From contig LNEW01000175.1 of assembly GCA_001464375.1 (NCBI GenBank), positions 1-43,231 on the forward strand: a stretch of DNA of 43,231 nt, written 5' to 3'. Under the pieces are notes generated by a model that was not told the origin of the DNA, did not search any database, and saw only the letters and a list, made by a program, of their open reading frames with translations. The position numbers and the translations under genes are program-made. This stretch comes from Rhodospirillales bacterium Ga0074136. Lineage in GTDB: Bacteria; Pseudomonadota; Alphaproteobacteria; Acetobacterales; Acetobacteraceae. Numbering within the stretch: the stretch's first letter is position 1; each line of letters begins with the position of its first letter. Below are positions 9,751 to 17,991 of the stretch, in pieces.

Positions 9751-10979
9751 ACCCCACGCCGGCACGCGGCGATGGACCCCACGCCCACACAGCGGCGATG
9801 ACCATCACGACTGACGGCTTGGCGGAGGCCGAGCGTGCCCGCATCCTTGCGAAGGCCGCGATCTTCGCCCCGCCGCCGGCGACCCTGCCCGATGGCCGGC
9901 GTGACCTGGTCGGCCTGTCGCGCGAGGACCTCGCGGCCGAGATGGCCGCGATCGGGGAGAAGCCGTTCCGCGCCAAGCAGCTCTGGCACTGGATCTACCA
10001 CCAGGGCGCGACCGACTTCGCGCGCATGAACACCATCGCCAAGCCCATGCAGGCGAAGCTGGCCGAACGCTTCGTTGTCGGCCGGCCCGAGGTGGCGACG
10101 CAGCAGGACAGTGCGGACGGCACGCGCAAATGGGTGTTCGCCTTCCGCGACACCCAGCGGATCGAGACGGTCTACATCCCCTCGGCCGACGAGGACCGCG
10201 GCGCGGTGTGCATCTCCACGCAGGTCGGCTGCACGCTGTCCTGCACCTTCTGCCACACCGGCACGCAGAAGCTGGTGCGCAACCTGGGCGCGGCCGAGAT
10301 CGTCGGCCAGTTCATGGCGGCGCGCGATTCCTACGGCGAATGGCCAAGCCCGAAGGACGGCACGGCGCGGCACCTGTCCAACATCGTCGTGATGGGCATG
10401 GGCGAGCCGCTCTATAACTACGAGAACGTGGCGCGCGCGCTGCGCATCGTGATGGACCACGAGGGCATCGGCCTGTCGCGCCGGCGCATCACGCTGAGCA
10501 CGAGCGGCGTGGTGCCGATGATGGATCGCTGCGGGGCGGAACTCGGCGTTGGCCTGGCGGTCTCGCTGCACGCCGTGACGAACGAATTGCGCGACGAGAT
10601 CGTGCCGCTGAACCGGAAGTATCCGATCGAGGACTTGCTGGCGGCCTGCCGGCGGTATCCGGGTGCCTCGAATGCGCGGCGCATCACCTTCGAATACGTC
10701 ATGCTGCGCGGCGTGAACGACAGCGAGGCGGAGGCACGCGAATTGGTGCGCCTGCTGCGCGGGATGCCGGCGAAGGTGAACCTGATCCCGTTCAACCCCT
10801 GGCCGGGCAGCGCCTACAAGACCAGCACGACCGAGGCGATCCAGCGTTTCGCCGCGATCCTGAACGATGCGGGGTATTCCAGCCCGATCCGTCGGCCGCG
10901 CGGGCGGGACATCCTGGCGGCCTGCGGGCAGTTGAAGACCGAGAGCGAGCGGGCGAAGCGCGGTCCGGCGGCCGCCTGA
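9747..10979 (+). CDS. rlmN: 23S rRNA (A2503-C2)/tRNA (A37-C2) methyltransferase
   Basis: A radical-SAM enzyme that methylates C2 of A2503 in 23S rRNA and of A37 in some tRNAs. The 4Fe-4S ligands are Cys162, Cys166 and Cys169 in [14 protein letters not shown]. The upstream Cys155 (AVCIST) and the C-terminal Cys in AACGQL correspond to the two catalytic cysteines of E. coli Rlm[15 protein letters not shown] and ISTQVG are further family signatures. Start ATG 9747 is chosen because it overlaps the stop of the upstream gene (ATGA); ATG 9798 is an alternative that removes 17 low-complexity residues. About 410 aa. Confidence 0.95.
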   Translation: MNPTPARGDGPHAHTAAMTITTDGLAEAERARILAKAAIFAPPPATLPDGRRDLVGLSREDLAAEMAAIGEKPFRAKQLWHWIYHQGATDFARMNTIAKPMQAKLAERFVVGRPEVATQQDSADGTRKWVFAFRDTQRIETVYIPSADEDRGAVCISTQVGCTLSCTFCHTGTQKLVRNLGAAEIVGQFMAARDSYGEWPSPKDGTARHLSNIVVMGMGEPLYNYENVARALRIVMDHEGIGLSRRRITLSTSGVVPMMDRCGAELGVGLAVSLHAVTNELRDEIVPLNRKYPIEDLLAACRRYPGASNARRITFEYVMLRGVNDSEAEARELVRLLRGMPAKVNLIPFNPWPGSAYKTSTTEAIQRFAAILNDAGYSSPIRRPRGRDILAACGQLKTESERAKRGPAAA

Positions 10980-11039
10980 CACCGGCCCCTTCGGCGTGAT
11001 ATCGAATCCTGGTCGTTGCGATCGAGCCGGGAGCCCCTA

Positions 11040-11372
11040 ATGTTGATCCGTCCTGTCGCGGTCGCAATGGCGGCCGTCCTGCTGGCCCTGCCGGCGCTGG
11101 CGCAGAGCCGGCCGCAACGCCCGCCCGGCCTTGCGGAACGCCTTGCCGAGGGTGTCGTTGCCCAGGCGCGCCGCGCCCTGGTACCCGAGGAAGAGATGCC
11201 GGAATGGCGCCGCATTGCCACCTGCACCGCCGACGTGCTGGTCCGGTCCAACCTGTCCAACGCCGTGCTGGAGCAGGCCGCCCGCGATGCAGCCGCCGGC
11301 CGGCCGAACGCCCAGGTGGAGCGGCGAACCGACCTGCGCGACGAGGCCGAGCGCCGTTGCATGCCCCGCTAG
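11040..11372 (+). CDS. small exported protein of unknown function
   Basis: A 110-aa protein with a clear signal peptide (MLIRPVAVAMAAVLLALPALA) cleaved before QSRPQR. The mature part is Arg- and Glu-rich and predicted mostly helical, with two Cys (IATCTADVL and RRCMPR at the C-terminus) that could form a disulphide in the periplasm. I do not recognise the family. Start ATG 11040 has GGGAGC about 8 nt upstream. It stands 60 nt after rlmN on the same strand and is convergent with the rhodanese gene (21 nt apart). Confidence 0.7.
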   Translation: MLIRPVAVAMAAVLLALPALAQSRPQRPPGLAERLAEGVVAQARRALVPEEEMPEWRRIATCTADVLVRSNLSNAVLEQAARDAAAGRPNAQVERRTDLRDEAERRCMPR

Positions 11373-11393
11373 GCGCTGCGTGGCAGAGGCCGG

Positions 11394-11774
11394 TCAGGCC
11401 TTTTCGACTGCGCCCCCGGCGTCGAGCCAGCCCTTGAACCCGCCCAGGTTGCGGACGTTCGCGTAGCCCATGTCGTGCAGCGTTTTCAGCACCAGCGCCG
11501 AGCGCCCGCCCGAGGCGCAATAGGCCACGATGGTCTTGGCCCGGTCGAAATTGGCATCGTGCAGGGCCGAGGCCGGGTCGGCGCGGAATTCCACCAGGCC
11601 GCGCGGGATGGCCAGCGCGCCCGGCACCTTGCCCGAGGCCGCGACCTCGTTCGGCTCCCGCACATCGAGGAACACCACGTCGTCGCGCCCGACCAGGCCC
11701 TTGGCTTCCTCGGGCGCGATCCGCGGCACCACCGCCTCGGCGGCGGCGAGCATCTGCTGGACGGTGAGTGTCAT
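11394..11774 (-). CDS. rhodanese-like sulfurtransferase domain protein
   Basis: A single rhodanese domain of 126 aa. The active-site loop is CASGGRSA with the catalytic Cys86. The CH2A-type motif VVFLDVREPNEVAASGKVPGA lies upstream, and RNLGGFKGWLDAGG closes the domain. Such proteins carry persulphide sulphur between thiols; the partner is unknown. Start ATG 11774. It follows the MAPEG gene on the same strand with about 117 nt between, so it may have its own promoter. Confidence 0.88.
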   Translation of the reverse strand: MTLTVQQMLAAAEAVVPRIAPEEAKGLVGRDDVVFLDVREPNEVAASGKVPGALAIPRGLVEFRADPASALHDANFDRAKTIVAYCASGGRSALVLKTLHDMGYANVRNLGGFKGWLDAGGAVEKA

Positions 11775-11891
11775 CGGTGCGTCTCCTGCCTGGCGATTGG
11801 ACCACGACGGTAGAACACGCCCGCCCCCAGACCAAGTTCCGGCAGGCCCGGGAGGCACTGCCTCCAGACGGGGCGCCCCAGGGGCCGGCCG

Positions 11892-12269
11892 CTACCAGAT
11901 CAGCGCCGCCACTGCCGCGCAGGCGATCACCCCGAAGGTCGCGACCATCCCGCCCACCCGGAACCGGAAATCTTCCCTCTCGCGCGTGATCCCCCAGCCA
12001 TGCGCAATGCGCCCCGCGAGCAGCGTCGCGCCGAGGGTGTGGATGACCCAGACCGGTGCGCCCCCGGCCTCGGCCAGGGCCAGCAGTACCAGCGCGAAGG
12101 GCACGTATTCCGCGAAATTCGCCTGGGCGCGCATGGCGCGTTCCAGCGCCGGCTGCCCGCCGGTGCCGATTCCCACCTTGAGGCGCCGCCGCAACCCGAT
12201 CACGCGGATCGACAGCCACAGGCAAACGGGCGCCAGCAGTGCCGCCCACAACCCCGTCGCCTGCAGCAT
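11892..12269 (-). CDS. MAPEG family membrane protein (copy 1)
   Basis: A 125-aa integral membrane protein with four predicted helices (residues about 5-25, 55-75, 78-95 and 103-124). The MAPEG hallmark ERAMRAQANFAEYVPFAL includes the E-R...N-x-x-E-Y-x-P pattern that binds glutathione or lipid in this superfamily. Bacterial members are often glutathione-dependent but the substrate is not known here. Its ATG overlaps the TGA of the ybaK-like gene (12267-12271), so it is translationally coupled as the third gene of a MAPEG-YbaK-MAPEG run. Confidence 0.85.
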   Translation of the reverse strand: MLQATGLWAALLAPVCLWLSIRVIGLRRRLKVGIGTGGQPALERAMRAQANFAEYVPFALVLLALAEAGGAPVWVIHTLGATLLAGRIAHGWGITREREDFRFRVGGMVATFGVIACAAVAALIW

Positions 12270-12742
12270 CAGCCAGCCTCCCGAACGTCCGCCACCGTGG
12301 CGCCGGTCATCCGCAGCAGGTCGGCCGGCGTGGTGCGGAACACATGTTGGGGCGATCCGGCCGCTGCCCAGACGGTGCCGAGCGCCATGAGGTCGGCATC
12401 CAGCAGCAGGATCGGTGGCGCCAGGTGCCCGACCGGTGCGACGCCGCCGATCGCGAAGCCGGTGGCGTCACGGACCCAGCCGCCGTCCGCGCGCCTGACC
12501 GGCTGGCCGATGGCGATGCCGACCTTGCCCATGTCCACGCGGTTGGCGCCGGAGGCGACGACCAGTACCGCACGCGCGCCGGCGCGGAACACGATGGATT
12601 TGGCGATCTGCGCCACGTCGCAGCCGACCGCGGCGGCCGCCTCCGCGGCGCTGCGCGTGCCCGCGGGAAAGGCGGCGATGGTGTCGGGGTGGCCGGCGTC
12701 GGCCAGGGCGGCGCGCACGCGTTCGACCGAGGGCGCGCTCAC
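12269..12742 (-). CDS. YbaK/EbsC-type aminoacyl-tRNA deacylase
   Basis: A 157-aa protein of the YbaK/ProX editing-domain family, which hydrolyses mischarged tRNAs such as Cys- or Ala-tRNA(Pro) in trans. The conserved lysine of the active site is in AQIAKSIVF (Lys48). The family's central block VLVVASGANRVDMGKV and GFAIGGVAPVGH are present. Start ATG 12742. It lies between two MAPEG membrane-protein genes: 13 nt after the upstream one and overlapping the start of the downstream one. Confidence 0.88.
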   Translation of the reverse strand: MSAPSVERVRAALADAGHPDTIAAFPAGTRSAAEAAAAVGCDVAQIAKSIVFRAGARAVLVVASGANRVDMGKVGIAIGQPVRRADGGWVRDATGFAIGGVAPVGHLAPPILLLDADLMALGTVWAAAGSPQHVFRTTPADLLRMTGATVADVREAG

Positions 12743-12755
12743 CTCCGCGCGCCCG

Positions 12756-13145
12756 CTACAGGCCCAGACCGGCGCGCAGCGCCAGCCAGGTGGCCAGCAG
12801 CAGCGCCCCGAGCGTCAGCAACATCCCCGCCGCGCGCAGCGGCACGATGTCCGGCTCGCGCGACATGCCGGCCGCGTGCAGCGCACGCCCGGCCACCATC
12901 ATCGCGCCGGCGCCGTGCAGCACGATCCCCGCCGCGCCGCAGAGTTCCGCCGCCAGCAGCACAACGAGGAACAGCGGCACGTATTCGACGAAATTCGCAT
13001 GAACCCGCGCCGCGCGTTCCAGGCGTCGGTCGCCACCGGTGCCCAGCACCACGCCGCTGCGCTGCCGCGCCGCCAGCGCGCGCCACGTGACGGCCAGGAA
13101 GACAACCAGCAGCAGGCCGGCATACAGGGCGGTGACGCGGGGCAT
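12756..13145 (-). CDS. MAPEG family membrane protein (copy 2)
   Basis: A 129-aa membrane protein with about four hydrophobic helices and the MAPEG motif ERAARVHANFVEYVPLFL at about residues 43-60. It is clearly related to the other MAPEG gene (11892-12269): both have GTGGDxxLERA or GTGGQPALERA and FxEYVP. They look like diverged paralogues, not a recent duplication. Start ATG 13145, first gene of the run; only 50 nt separate it from the divergent hemW start, so the promoters must be close or overlapping. Confidence 0.85.
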   Translation of the reverse strand: MPRVTALYAGLLLVVFLAVTWRALAARQRSGVVLGTGGDRRLERAARVHANFVEYVPLFLVVLLAAELCGAAGIVLHGAGAMMVAGRALHAAGMSREPDIVPLRAAGMLLTLGALLLATWLALRAGLGL

Positions 13146-13195
13146 GCGGTTGCTCCAGGTTCGACAGGTGGGTCCGGGCGCGCCATATCCCCGCC

Positions 13196-14350
13196 GTGAC
13201 CGAACCCCTCGCATTGTATATCCACTGGCCCTTCTGCGCCGCCAAGTGCCCCTATTGCGACTTCAATTCCCATGTGCGCGACAGCATCGACGAAGCGCGC
13301 TTCGCCGCCGCGCTGCGGCGCGAACTGGCGCATGAGGCCGCGCGCATGGGGCGCCGACCACTCGCCAGCATCTTCTTCGGCGGCGGCACGCCGTCGCTCA
13401 TGTCGCCCGACACCGTGGCCGCGCTGATCGCCGATGCGCGCGCGCTGTTCGATGCCGCGCCGGACATCGAGATCACGCTCGAAGCCAATCCCACGAGCGT
13501 CGAGATCGGTCGCCTGGCTGCCTTCCGCGCGGCCGGGGTGAACCGTGCCAGCCTGGGCGTGCAATCGCTGGAGGCGGAGGCGCTGCGCTTCCTCGGCCGC
13601 CGGCACGATGTGCGCGAGGCGATCGCCGCGCTGGAAGCGGCCCGCACCATTTTCCCGCGCCTGTCCTTCGACCTGATCTACGCCCGCCCCGGCCAGGCGG
13701 AGGCGGCGTGGCGGGCGGAGCTCAAGCGCGCGCTCGCGTTGGCCGCCGATCATCTCTCGCTGTACCAACTGACCATCGAAGCCGGCACCCAGTTCGCCAC
13801 CCTGCATGCGCGGGGCGACTTCGCGCTGCCCGAGGGCGACGACGCCGCGCGCCTGTATCACGCGACCGCCGAGGAAGCCGCGCGCTTCGGCCTGCTGCCC
13901 TATGAAGTCAGCAACTACGCGCGCCCGGGTGCGGAGAGCCGGCACAACCTGGCGTATTGGCGGTATGGCGACTACCTCGGCATCGGCCCGGGCGCGCATC
14001 AGCGCCTGCTTTCCGATGGCGGCATGGTCGCCACGCGGCGGCACCGCGCGCCGGAAGAATGGGCCCTGCGGGTCGAACGGCACGGCCATGCCGCGGTGGA
14101 GCAGGAGGTGCTGACCCCGCAGGACCGCGCGCGGGAGGCGCTGCTGATGGGCCTGCGCCTGGCCGAGGGCGTGGATCCCGCACGGATTGCCGCGCGCTCC
14201 GGCCTGCCCTTCGCGCAGGCGGTCGACCCGGCGATGCTCGCCGCGCTGCTGGACGAAGGCTACCTGGCCTGGACGCCGGCCGGCCGGCTGCGCGCCACCA
14301 CCGAGGGAATCGTCCGCCTGGACGCCCTGCTCCCCGTGCTGCTGCGCTAA
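13196..14350 (+). CDS. hemW: radical SAM heme chaperone HemW
   Basis: A 384-aa protein of the HemN/HemW branch, now considered a heme-binding chaperone and not a coproporphyrinogen oxidase. The radical-SAM cysteines are Cys14, Cys18 and Cys21 (FCAAKCPYCDF). Downstream are FFGGGTPSLM, EANPTSVE, GVQSLEAEALRFLGR, FDLIYARPGQ, YQLTIEAGTQF and YEVSNYARPG, the usual HemW order. Translation starts at GTG 13196. The gene is divergent from the MAPEG run and convergent with a lipoprotein gene, with a hairpin between the 3' ends. Confidence 0.94.
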   Translation: MTEPLALYIHWPFCAAKCPYCDFNSHVRDSIDEARFAAALRRELAHEAARMGRRPLASIFFGGGTPSLMSPDTVAALIADARALFDAAPDIEITLEANPTSVEIGRLAAFRAAGVNRASLGVQSLEAEALRFLGRRHDVREAIAALEAARTIFPRLSFDLIYARPGQAEAAWRAELKRALALAADHLSLYQLTIEAGTQFATLHARGDFALPEGDDAARLYHATAEEAARFGLLPYEVSNYARPGAESRHNLAYWRYGDYLGIGPGAHQRLLSDGGMVATRRHRAPEEWALRVERHGHAAVEQEVLTPQDRAREALLMGLRLAEGVDPARIAARSGLPFAQAVDPAMLAALLDEGYLAWTPAGRLRATTEGIVRLDALLPVLLR

Positions 14351-14397
14351 CCCTCGCGCGGTCGTCAGTCCCCAACGGCCAAGAAACGGAGGGGGAT

Positions 14398-14420
14398 TCG
14401 GGGGAGGTGTCCTCCCCCGA
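14398..14420. terminator. perfect 10-bp hairpin between convergent hemW and lipoprotein genes
   Basis: The left arm TCGGGGGAGG (14398-14407) and right arm CCTCCCCCGA (14411-14420) pair perfectly with a 3-nt loop. It sits 47 nt after the hemW stop and 6 nt from the stop of the convergent gene. There is no T-tract directly after it on either strand, so it may act as a weak bidirectional terminator or a 3' stabiliser. Confidence 0.6.
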
Positions 14421-14426
14421 CCGACC

Positions 14427-15119
14427 TTACCGCCGCCGCCGCGCCGGCGTTTCCGGCTGCGGTTCCGGCGCGGCCACCGTCGCCGCCGCCTTCTGCCGGT
14501 CGAGCGCCGCCAGGTCGGCCGCGAGGTAGCCCTGCAGCACCTGCGCGGTGTCGATCGTCGCGTTCGATGCGCGCTGCGCGCGGGCGATACTGGGTGCTGC
14601 TGCGGCACGGATGGCCGTGGCGCGATCGGCGAACCAGGCGTCGCGTGCCTCGGCCGAGGGGAAGGGCTGCGGCGGGAGCATCACGGTCGTGTCGTTGTAG
14701 CGGCGCGTGCTGCCGCTGCGCACCACCGCGGCGTTCTGGATGGCGCCGGTGCCGATCGGCTGCGGATGGTGGATGCCCTCGGCGAAGTCGCGCACCGGGC
14801 GCAGGGCGATGGTGGTCTCGGCGTGGCCGGCGGCGGTGCAGACCGCTTCGATGATGGCGGTGCCGCGGGGCAGCGGCACCTGGGCGGGGGTGGTGACCTC
14901 GCCAAGGCGGCTGCCATCGGCGGTGTTGGTCAGGACGCAGCGCGCGCCGACCGGCTGGGAATTGAGCGTGATGCGGCCTGGATAGGGCGCCGGGCGCGCC
15001 TCCCCGCCGAGCGCCGAGCCGTCAGACATGGCGCTGCCGCAGCCGGCGAGCGCCAGCAGGCCGAGCAGTGCGCCGGCGGCCGGCACGGTTCTGCGCAGGC
15101 TGGAAAAGGGGTGCCGCAT
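14427..15119 (-). CDS. lipoprotein of unknown function
   Basis: A 230-aa protein with an N-terminal signal and lipobox LALAGC (Cys27), so predicted to be lipid-anchored. The mature part contains RITLNSQPVGARCVLTN and LPRGTAIIEAVCTAAGHA, which resemble PEGA-like beta repeats that display small surface motifs. The C-terminal third is helical and ends in a basic tail (TPARRRR). No family is certain. Start ATG 15119 has GGAGG 5 nt upstream, a strong ribosome site. The region upstream is unusually AT-rich. Confidence 0.75.
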   Translation of the reverse strand: MRHPFSSLRRTVPAAGALLGLLALAGCGSAMSDGSALGGEARPAPYPGRITLNSQPVGARCVLTNTADGSRLGEVTTPAQVPLPRGTAIIEAVCTAAGHAETTIALRPVRDFAEGIHHPQPIGTGAIQNAAVVRSGSTRRYNDTTVMLPPQPFPSAEARDAWFADRATAIRAAAAPSIARAQRASNATIDTAQVLQGYLAADLAALDRQKAAATVAAPEPQPETPARRRR

Positions 15120-15191
15120 GGAATCCTCCGAGGTCGGCGATTGTCTTGTGCGACGACCGGAATGAGCCGCCTGGCACCGCCAAGGCGGACC

Positions 15192-15238
15192 TTAACAAAA
15201 CGTGAACCTCTCTAAAAGAAGAAATTTTGTGATTCACG
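15192..15238. promoter_or_regulatory. AT-rich regulatory patch with CtrA-like box and inverted repeat
   Basis: In otherwise GC-rich DNA this stretch is about 70% A+T. It contains TTAA-N7-TGAA (15192-15206), one base off the alphaproteobacterial CtrA consensus TTAA-N7-TTAA. It also holds an inverted repeat, CGTGAA (15201-15206) and TTCACG (15233-15238). It lies between the divergent lipoprotein gene (start 15119) and the SirB1-like gene (start 15385). The CtrA assignment is an inference from the motif only. Confidence 0.35.
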
Positions 15239-15384
15239 AGACGCGTGCGCTGCGACCTGATGCCCCAGCCAACGGGCTCGCCCATGCCGCCGCTCAAGGG
15301 GACGTCGAGGCTGCACCGGAGTGTCGGACCCTCGCCCCCCCACGGCGCCTTGATGTCGCCGCCCGGCCCCGCGACACTCTCTCC

Positions 15385-16248
15385 ATGCCGCCCGCCATGC
15401 AGTCCTCCGCCGGGGCCGAGGCCCGCGCCGCCATCGAGGCAGCCGGCCAGCTGCCGGATGCCGAGATCGACCTGGCCGCCACCGCGCTGCAATTCGCGCG
15501 GGTGGATGCGCCCGAGGCCGACTGGCGCGAGGCCGCGGCCACGCTGACCGCCATCGCCCGCGCCGCGGTCGGCGCCGCCGCCGCCGACCGCGCGGCCGAT
15601 GCCGGCGACCCGCAGGCGCGGCGCGAACGCCTGCTGGCCGTGCTGCACGGCGAATTCGGCCTGGCCGGCGACACCGAGACCTATGACGACCCGGCCAATG
15701 CCAACCTCATCCGCGTGCTCGAGCGCCGGCGCGGCCTGCCCGTCGCGCTCGGCATCCTGTGGCTGCATGCCGCCGAGGCCGCCGGCTGGGCCGCCCACGG
15801 CGTCGATTTCCCGGGGCATTTCCTGATCGCGCTGGAAGGGCCGCGCAGCCAGGCGCTGGTCGATGTCTTCGCCGGCGGCACCGCGCTGGAAGCGCCCGCG
15901 TTGCGCGGGCTGCTCAAGCGCGTCGAGGGGGAGGCGGCCGAGTTGCGCCCCGGCGTGCTGCGCCCGATGGGCAAGCGCGAGGTGCTGCTGCGCCTGCAGA
16001 ACAACATCAAGCTGCGCCGGCTGCGCGCCGGCGCGCTGGACGGCGCCCTGGCCTGCACCGAGGATATGCTGCGCCTGGCACCCGATGCCGCGGCGCTGTG
16101 GCGGGAGGCCGGGCTGATGAACCAGCGGCTGGACCGGATCGGCGCCGCGCTGGTGTGCCTCGACCGCTTCCTGGTGCTGGTGCCCGACGGCGAGGCCGCG
16201 GCGCGCATCCGTTCCCTGGCCGAGGAGCTGCGTCAGCGCTTGAACTGA
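15385..16248 (+). CDS. SirB1/transglutaminase-like protein with TPR tail
   Basis: A protein of about 287 aa from ATG 15385 (ATG 15397 also possible). The N-terminal two thirds match the SirB1 family, a transglutaminase-fold protein: LLAVLHGEFGLAGDTETYDDPANAN, and RRGLPVALGILWLHAAEA with VDFPGHFLIAL. The usual catalytic Cys is replaced, as is common in this family, so enzymatic activity is doubtful. The C-terminal part has a TPR-like pair (NNIKLRRLRAGALDGAL and LMNQRLDRIGAALVCL). The open frame extends upstream to 15202 but that part includes AT-rich regulatory DNA and is not coding-like. Confidence 0.8.
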   Translation: MPPAMQSSAGAEARAAIEAAGQLPDAEIDLAATALQFARVDAPEADWREAAATLTAIARAAVGAAAADRAADAGDPQARRERLLAVLHGEFGLAGDTETYDDPANANLIRVLERRRGLPVALGILWLHAAEAAGWAAHGVDFPGHFLIALEGPRSQALVDVFAGGTALEAPALRGLLKRVEGEAAELRPGVLRPMGKREVLLRLQNNIKLRRLRAGALDGALACTEDMLRLAPDAAALWREAGLMNQRLDRIGAALVCLDRFLVLVPDGEAAARIRSLAEELRQRLN

Positions 16249-16492
16249 CGGGTTCATGTTGCACCCTCATTAGACGGGCACCGGCGGCTTCGCTTCGCGC
16301 CATGCCCTGCAGCGCTGGCGGCAAGTGCCGGTCCGGTCGCGCCATGCGCCCCCGGATCGTGCGGACGCATGGTCCGCAATGCCGACGGGCAGGGGTGACC
16401 TGGCGTCCTGCCGCGAGCGGAATGGCAGGCCGGCGCGCGGCGCGGGGCGTAGGGGGCTGTGCGCCTGCCGGGGTGGTGCCTATTCTCAGCGC

Positions 16493-17266
16493 ATGTCCGA
16501 GCCCAAGCCGCGCGTCGCGCTTTTCGTCACCTGCCTGGTCGATCTCTATCGACCGAGCGTGGGCTTCGCCGCGATCCGCCTGCTGGAACAGGCGGGCTGC
16601 CTGGTCGAGGTGCCACCGACGCAGACCTGCTGCGGCCAGCCCGCCTTCAACGCCGGCGACCGCGCCACCGCGCGCGACCTGGCGCGCGGGCTGGTCGATG
16701 CCTTCGCCGGCTATGACCATGTCGTGGCGCCCTCGGGGTCCTGCACGGGGATGATCGCGCACCACCTGCCCACGCTGTTCGACGACGACCCGCAGTATCG
16801 CGCCAAGGCCGAGGACCTGGCCGCGCGCACGCATGAACTGGTGTCCTTCCTGCGCGACGTGATGGGCGTGGAGCGGGTGGATGCGCGCTTCGATGGCACG
16901 GTCACCTACCATGATTCCTGCGCCGGCCTGCGCGAGATGGGCATCAAGGCGCAGCCGCGCGCGCTGCTCGGTGGCGTCGCGGGGCTGACCCTCACCGAGA
17001 TGGCCGATCCCGAGATCTGCTGCGGCTTCGGCGGCACCTTCTGCGTCAAGTATCCCGACATCTCGGTGCGCATGGTGACCGACAAGTGCCGCGATATCGC
17101 GGCCACCGGAGCCGGCACGGTCCTGGCCGGCGACATGGGCTGCCTGCTGAACATGGCCGGGCGCCTGCGGCGCGAAGGCAGCCCCGTGCAGGTGCGTCAC
17201 GTGGCCGAGGTGCTGGCCGGCCTGACGCGGGAGGTACCGCCGATCGGCGAGGCAGGGTCGCCATGA
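16493..17266 (+). CDS. lutA: L-lactate utilisation protein LutA ((Fe-S)-binding, CCG domains)
   Basis: A 257-aa subunit of the LutABC (YkgEFG) complex that oxidises L-lactate to pyruvate. It has two cysteine-rich CCG domains: TCCGQPAFNAGD near residue 43 and EICCGFGGTFCVKYPDIS near residue 175, with VTYHDSCAGLREMG between, a set of ligands for Fe-S or a related cofactor. Start ATG 16493. The other subunits, lutB and lutC, are 1.7 kb away, separated by a dioxygenase gene and an opposite-strand fasciclin gene. Its stop overlaps the ATG of the dioxygenase (17263-17266). The 244 nt upstream contain no gene I can support. Confidence 0.9.
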   Translation: MSEPKPRVALFVTCLVDLYRPSVGFAAIRLLEQAGCLVEVPPTQTCCGQPAFNAGDRATARDLARGLVDAFAGYDHVVAPSGSCTGMIAHHLPTLFDDDPQYRAKAEDLAARTHELVSFLRDVMGVERVDARFDGTVTYHDSCAGLREMGIKAQPRALLGGVAGLTLTEMADPEICCGFGGTFCVKYPDISVRMVTDKCRDIAATGAGTVLAGDMGCLLNMAGRLRREGSPVQVRHVAEVLAGLTREVPPIGEAGSP

Positions 17267-17991
17267 CGCTGCCCGCGGGACCCTTTGCCGAACTGGCCGC
17301 GCGGGGCTTCGCCCGCGTGACCGGCGCCCAGATGATGGCGTTGATGAACGCAGGCGGACGGGCCGAGGCCCTGGCGCCTTTCTTCGACTCGTGGAACCGG
17401 CTCGAGACCGATGCGTTCATGCGCGATGGCGGGCGCTATCGCCGCCGCCGCATCGCCAATTTCACCGCCGAACCCGGCGTGCCCGGCCATCGCCGCGGGC
17501 CGCACCGCCCGCATTTCCAGGCGGTGGTCCATAACGCGCTGAATGGCGGCGTCGACCGGTGGTTCGCGGCCATGGAGGATGGCGTCGCCGCCGGCTCACC
17601 GCTGGCCGCGATGATGGAGCTCGGCCGCGCCATGGCGGATGCGCTGCACGGCGCGCAGCCCTGGTTCGTCGAGGCGCACCAGTTCCGTATCGAGGCGGCC
17701 GCCGGCGCACCCGGCTTCCCCACACCCGAGGGCGTGCACCATGACGGCGTGGATGTCGTGCTGATCGCCATGATCGCCCGCACCAACCTGCGTGGCGGGG
17801 AGACGGTGATCGAGGATGACGACGGCGGGCGCCTGGCGCAGTTCGTGCTGCGCGACCCGCTGGACACCGCGCTGCTGGACGACCCGCGGGTGCGCCACGG
17901 CGTGACGCCCGTGGCGCCGGTGGATGACACGCTGCCATCCTGCCGCGACGTGCTGGTACTGACCTGGAAGCGCGGCGCCCCGCCGGGCTGA
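17263..17991 (+). CDS. 2OG-Fe(II) dioxygenase family protein (IDO/BsmA-like)
   Basis: A 242-aa protein resembling the 2OG-Fe dioxygenase family that contains L-isoleucine dioxygenase and BsmA. The metal motif is His159-x-Asp161 in EGVHHDGVD, and the distal His is probably His212 in VRHGVTPV. A conserved Arg near the C-terminus (TWKRG) may bind 2-oxoglutarate. RRRIANFTAEPG and PHFQAVVHNALNGG are other family features. Known relatives hydroxylate free aliphatic amino acids; the substrate here is unknown. ATG 17263 overlaps the lutA stop (ATGA), which implies coupled translation with a lactate-oxidation subunit. Confidence 0.8.
   Translation: MTLPAGPFAELAARGFARVTGAQMMALMNAGGRAEALAPFFDSWNRLETDAFMRDGGRYRRRRIANFTAEPGVPGHRRGPHRPHFQAVVHNALNGGVDRWFAAMEDGVAAGSPLAAMMELGRAMADALHGAQPWFVEAHQFRIEAAAGAPGFPTPEGVHHDGVDVVLIAMIARTNLRGGETVIEDDDGGRLAQFVLRDPLDTALLDDPRVRHGVTPVAPVDDTLPSCRDVLVLTWKRGAPPG

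Noticed and set aside
12269..12742. YbaK-like gene as a second domain of prolyl-tRNA synthetase
   Set aside because: It has its own start and stop, the free-standing length, and no synthetase domain nearby.
13196..14350. hemW as an oxygen-independent coproporphyrinogen oxidase (hemN)
   Set aside because: The length, the CAAKCPYCDF motif at the very N-terminus and the lack of HemN's N-terminal extension and extra cysteine point to HemW.
15202..15384. N-terminal extension of the SirB1-like gene starting at GTG 15202
   Set aside because: It would translate the AT-rich regulatory patch and low-complexity sequence. The family start fits ATG 15385.
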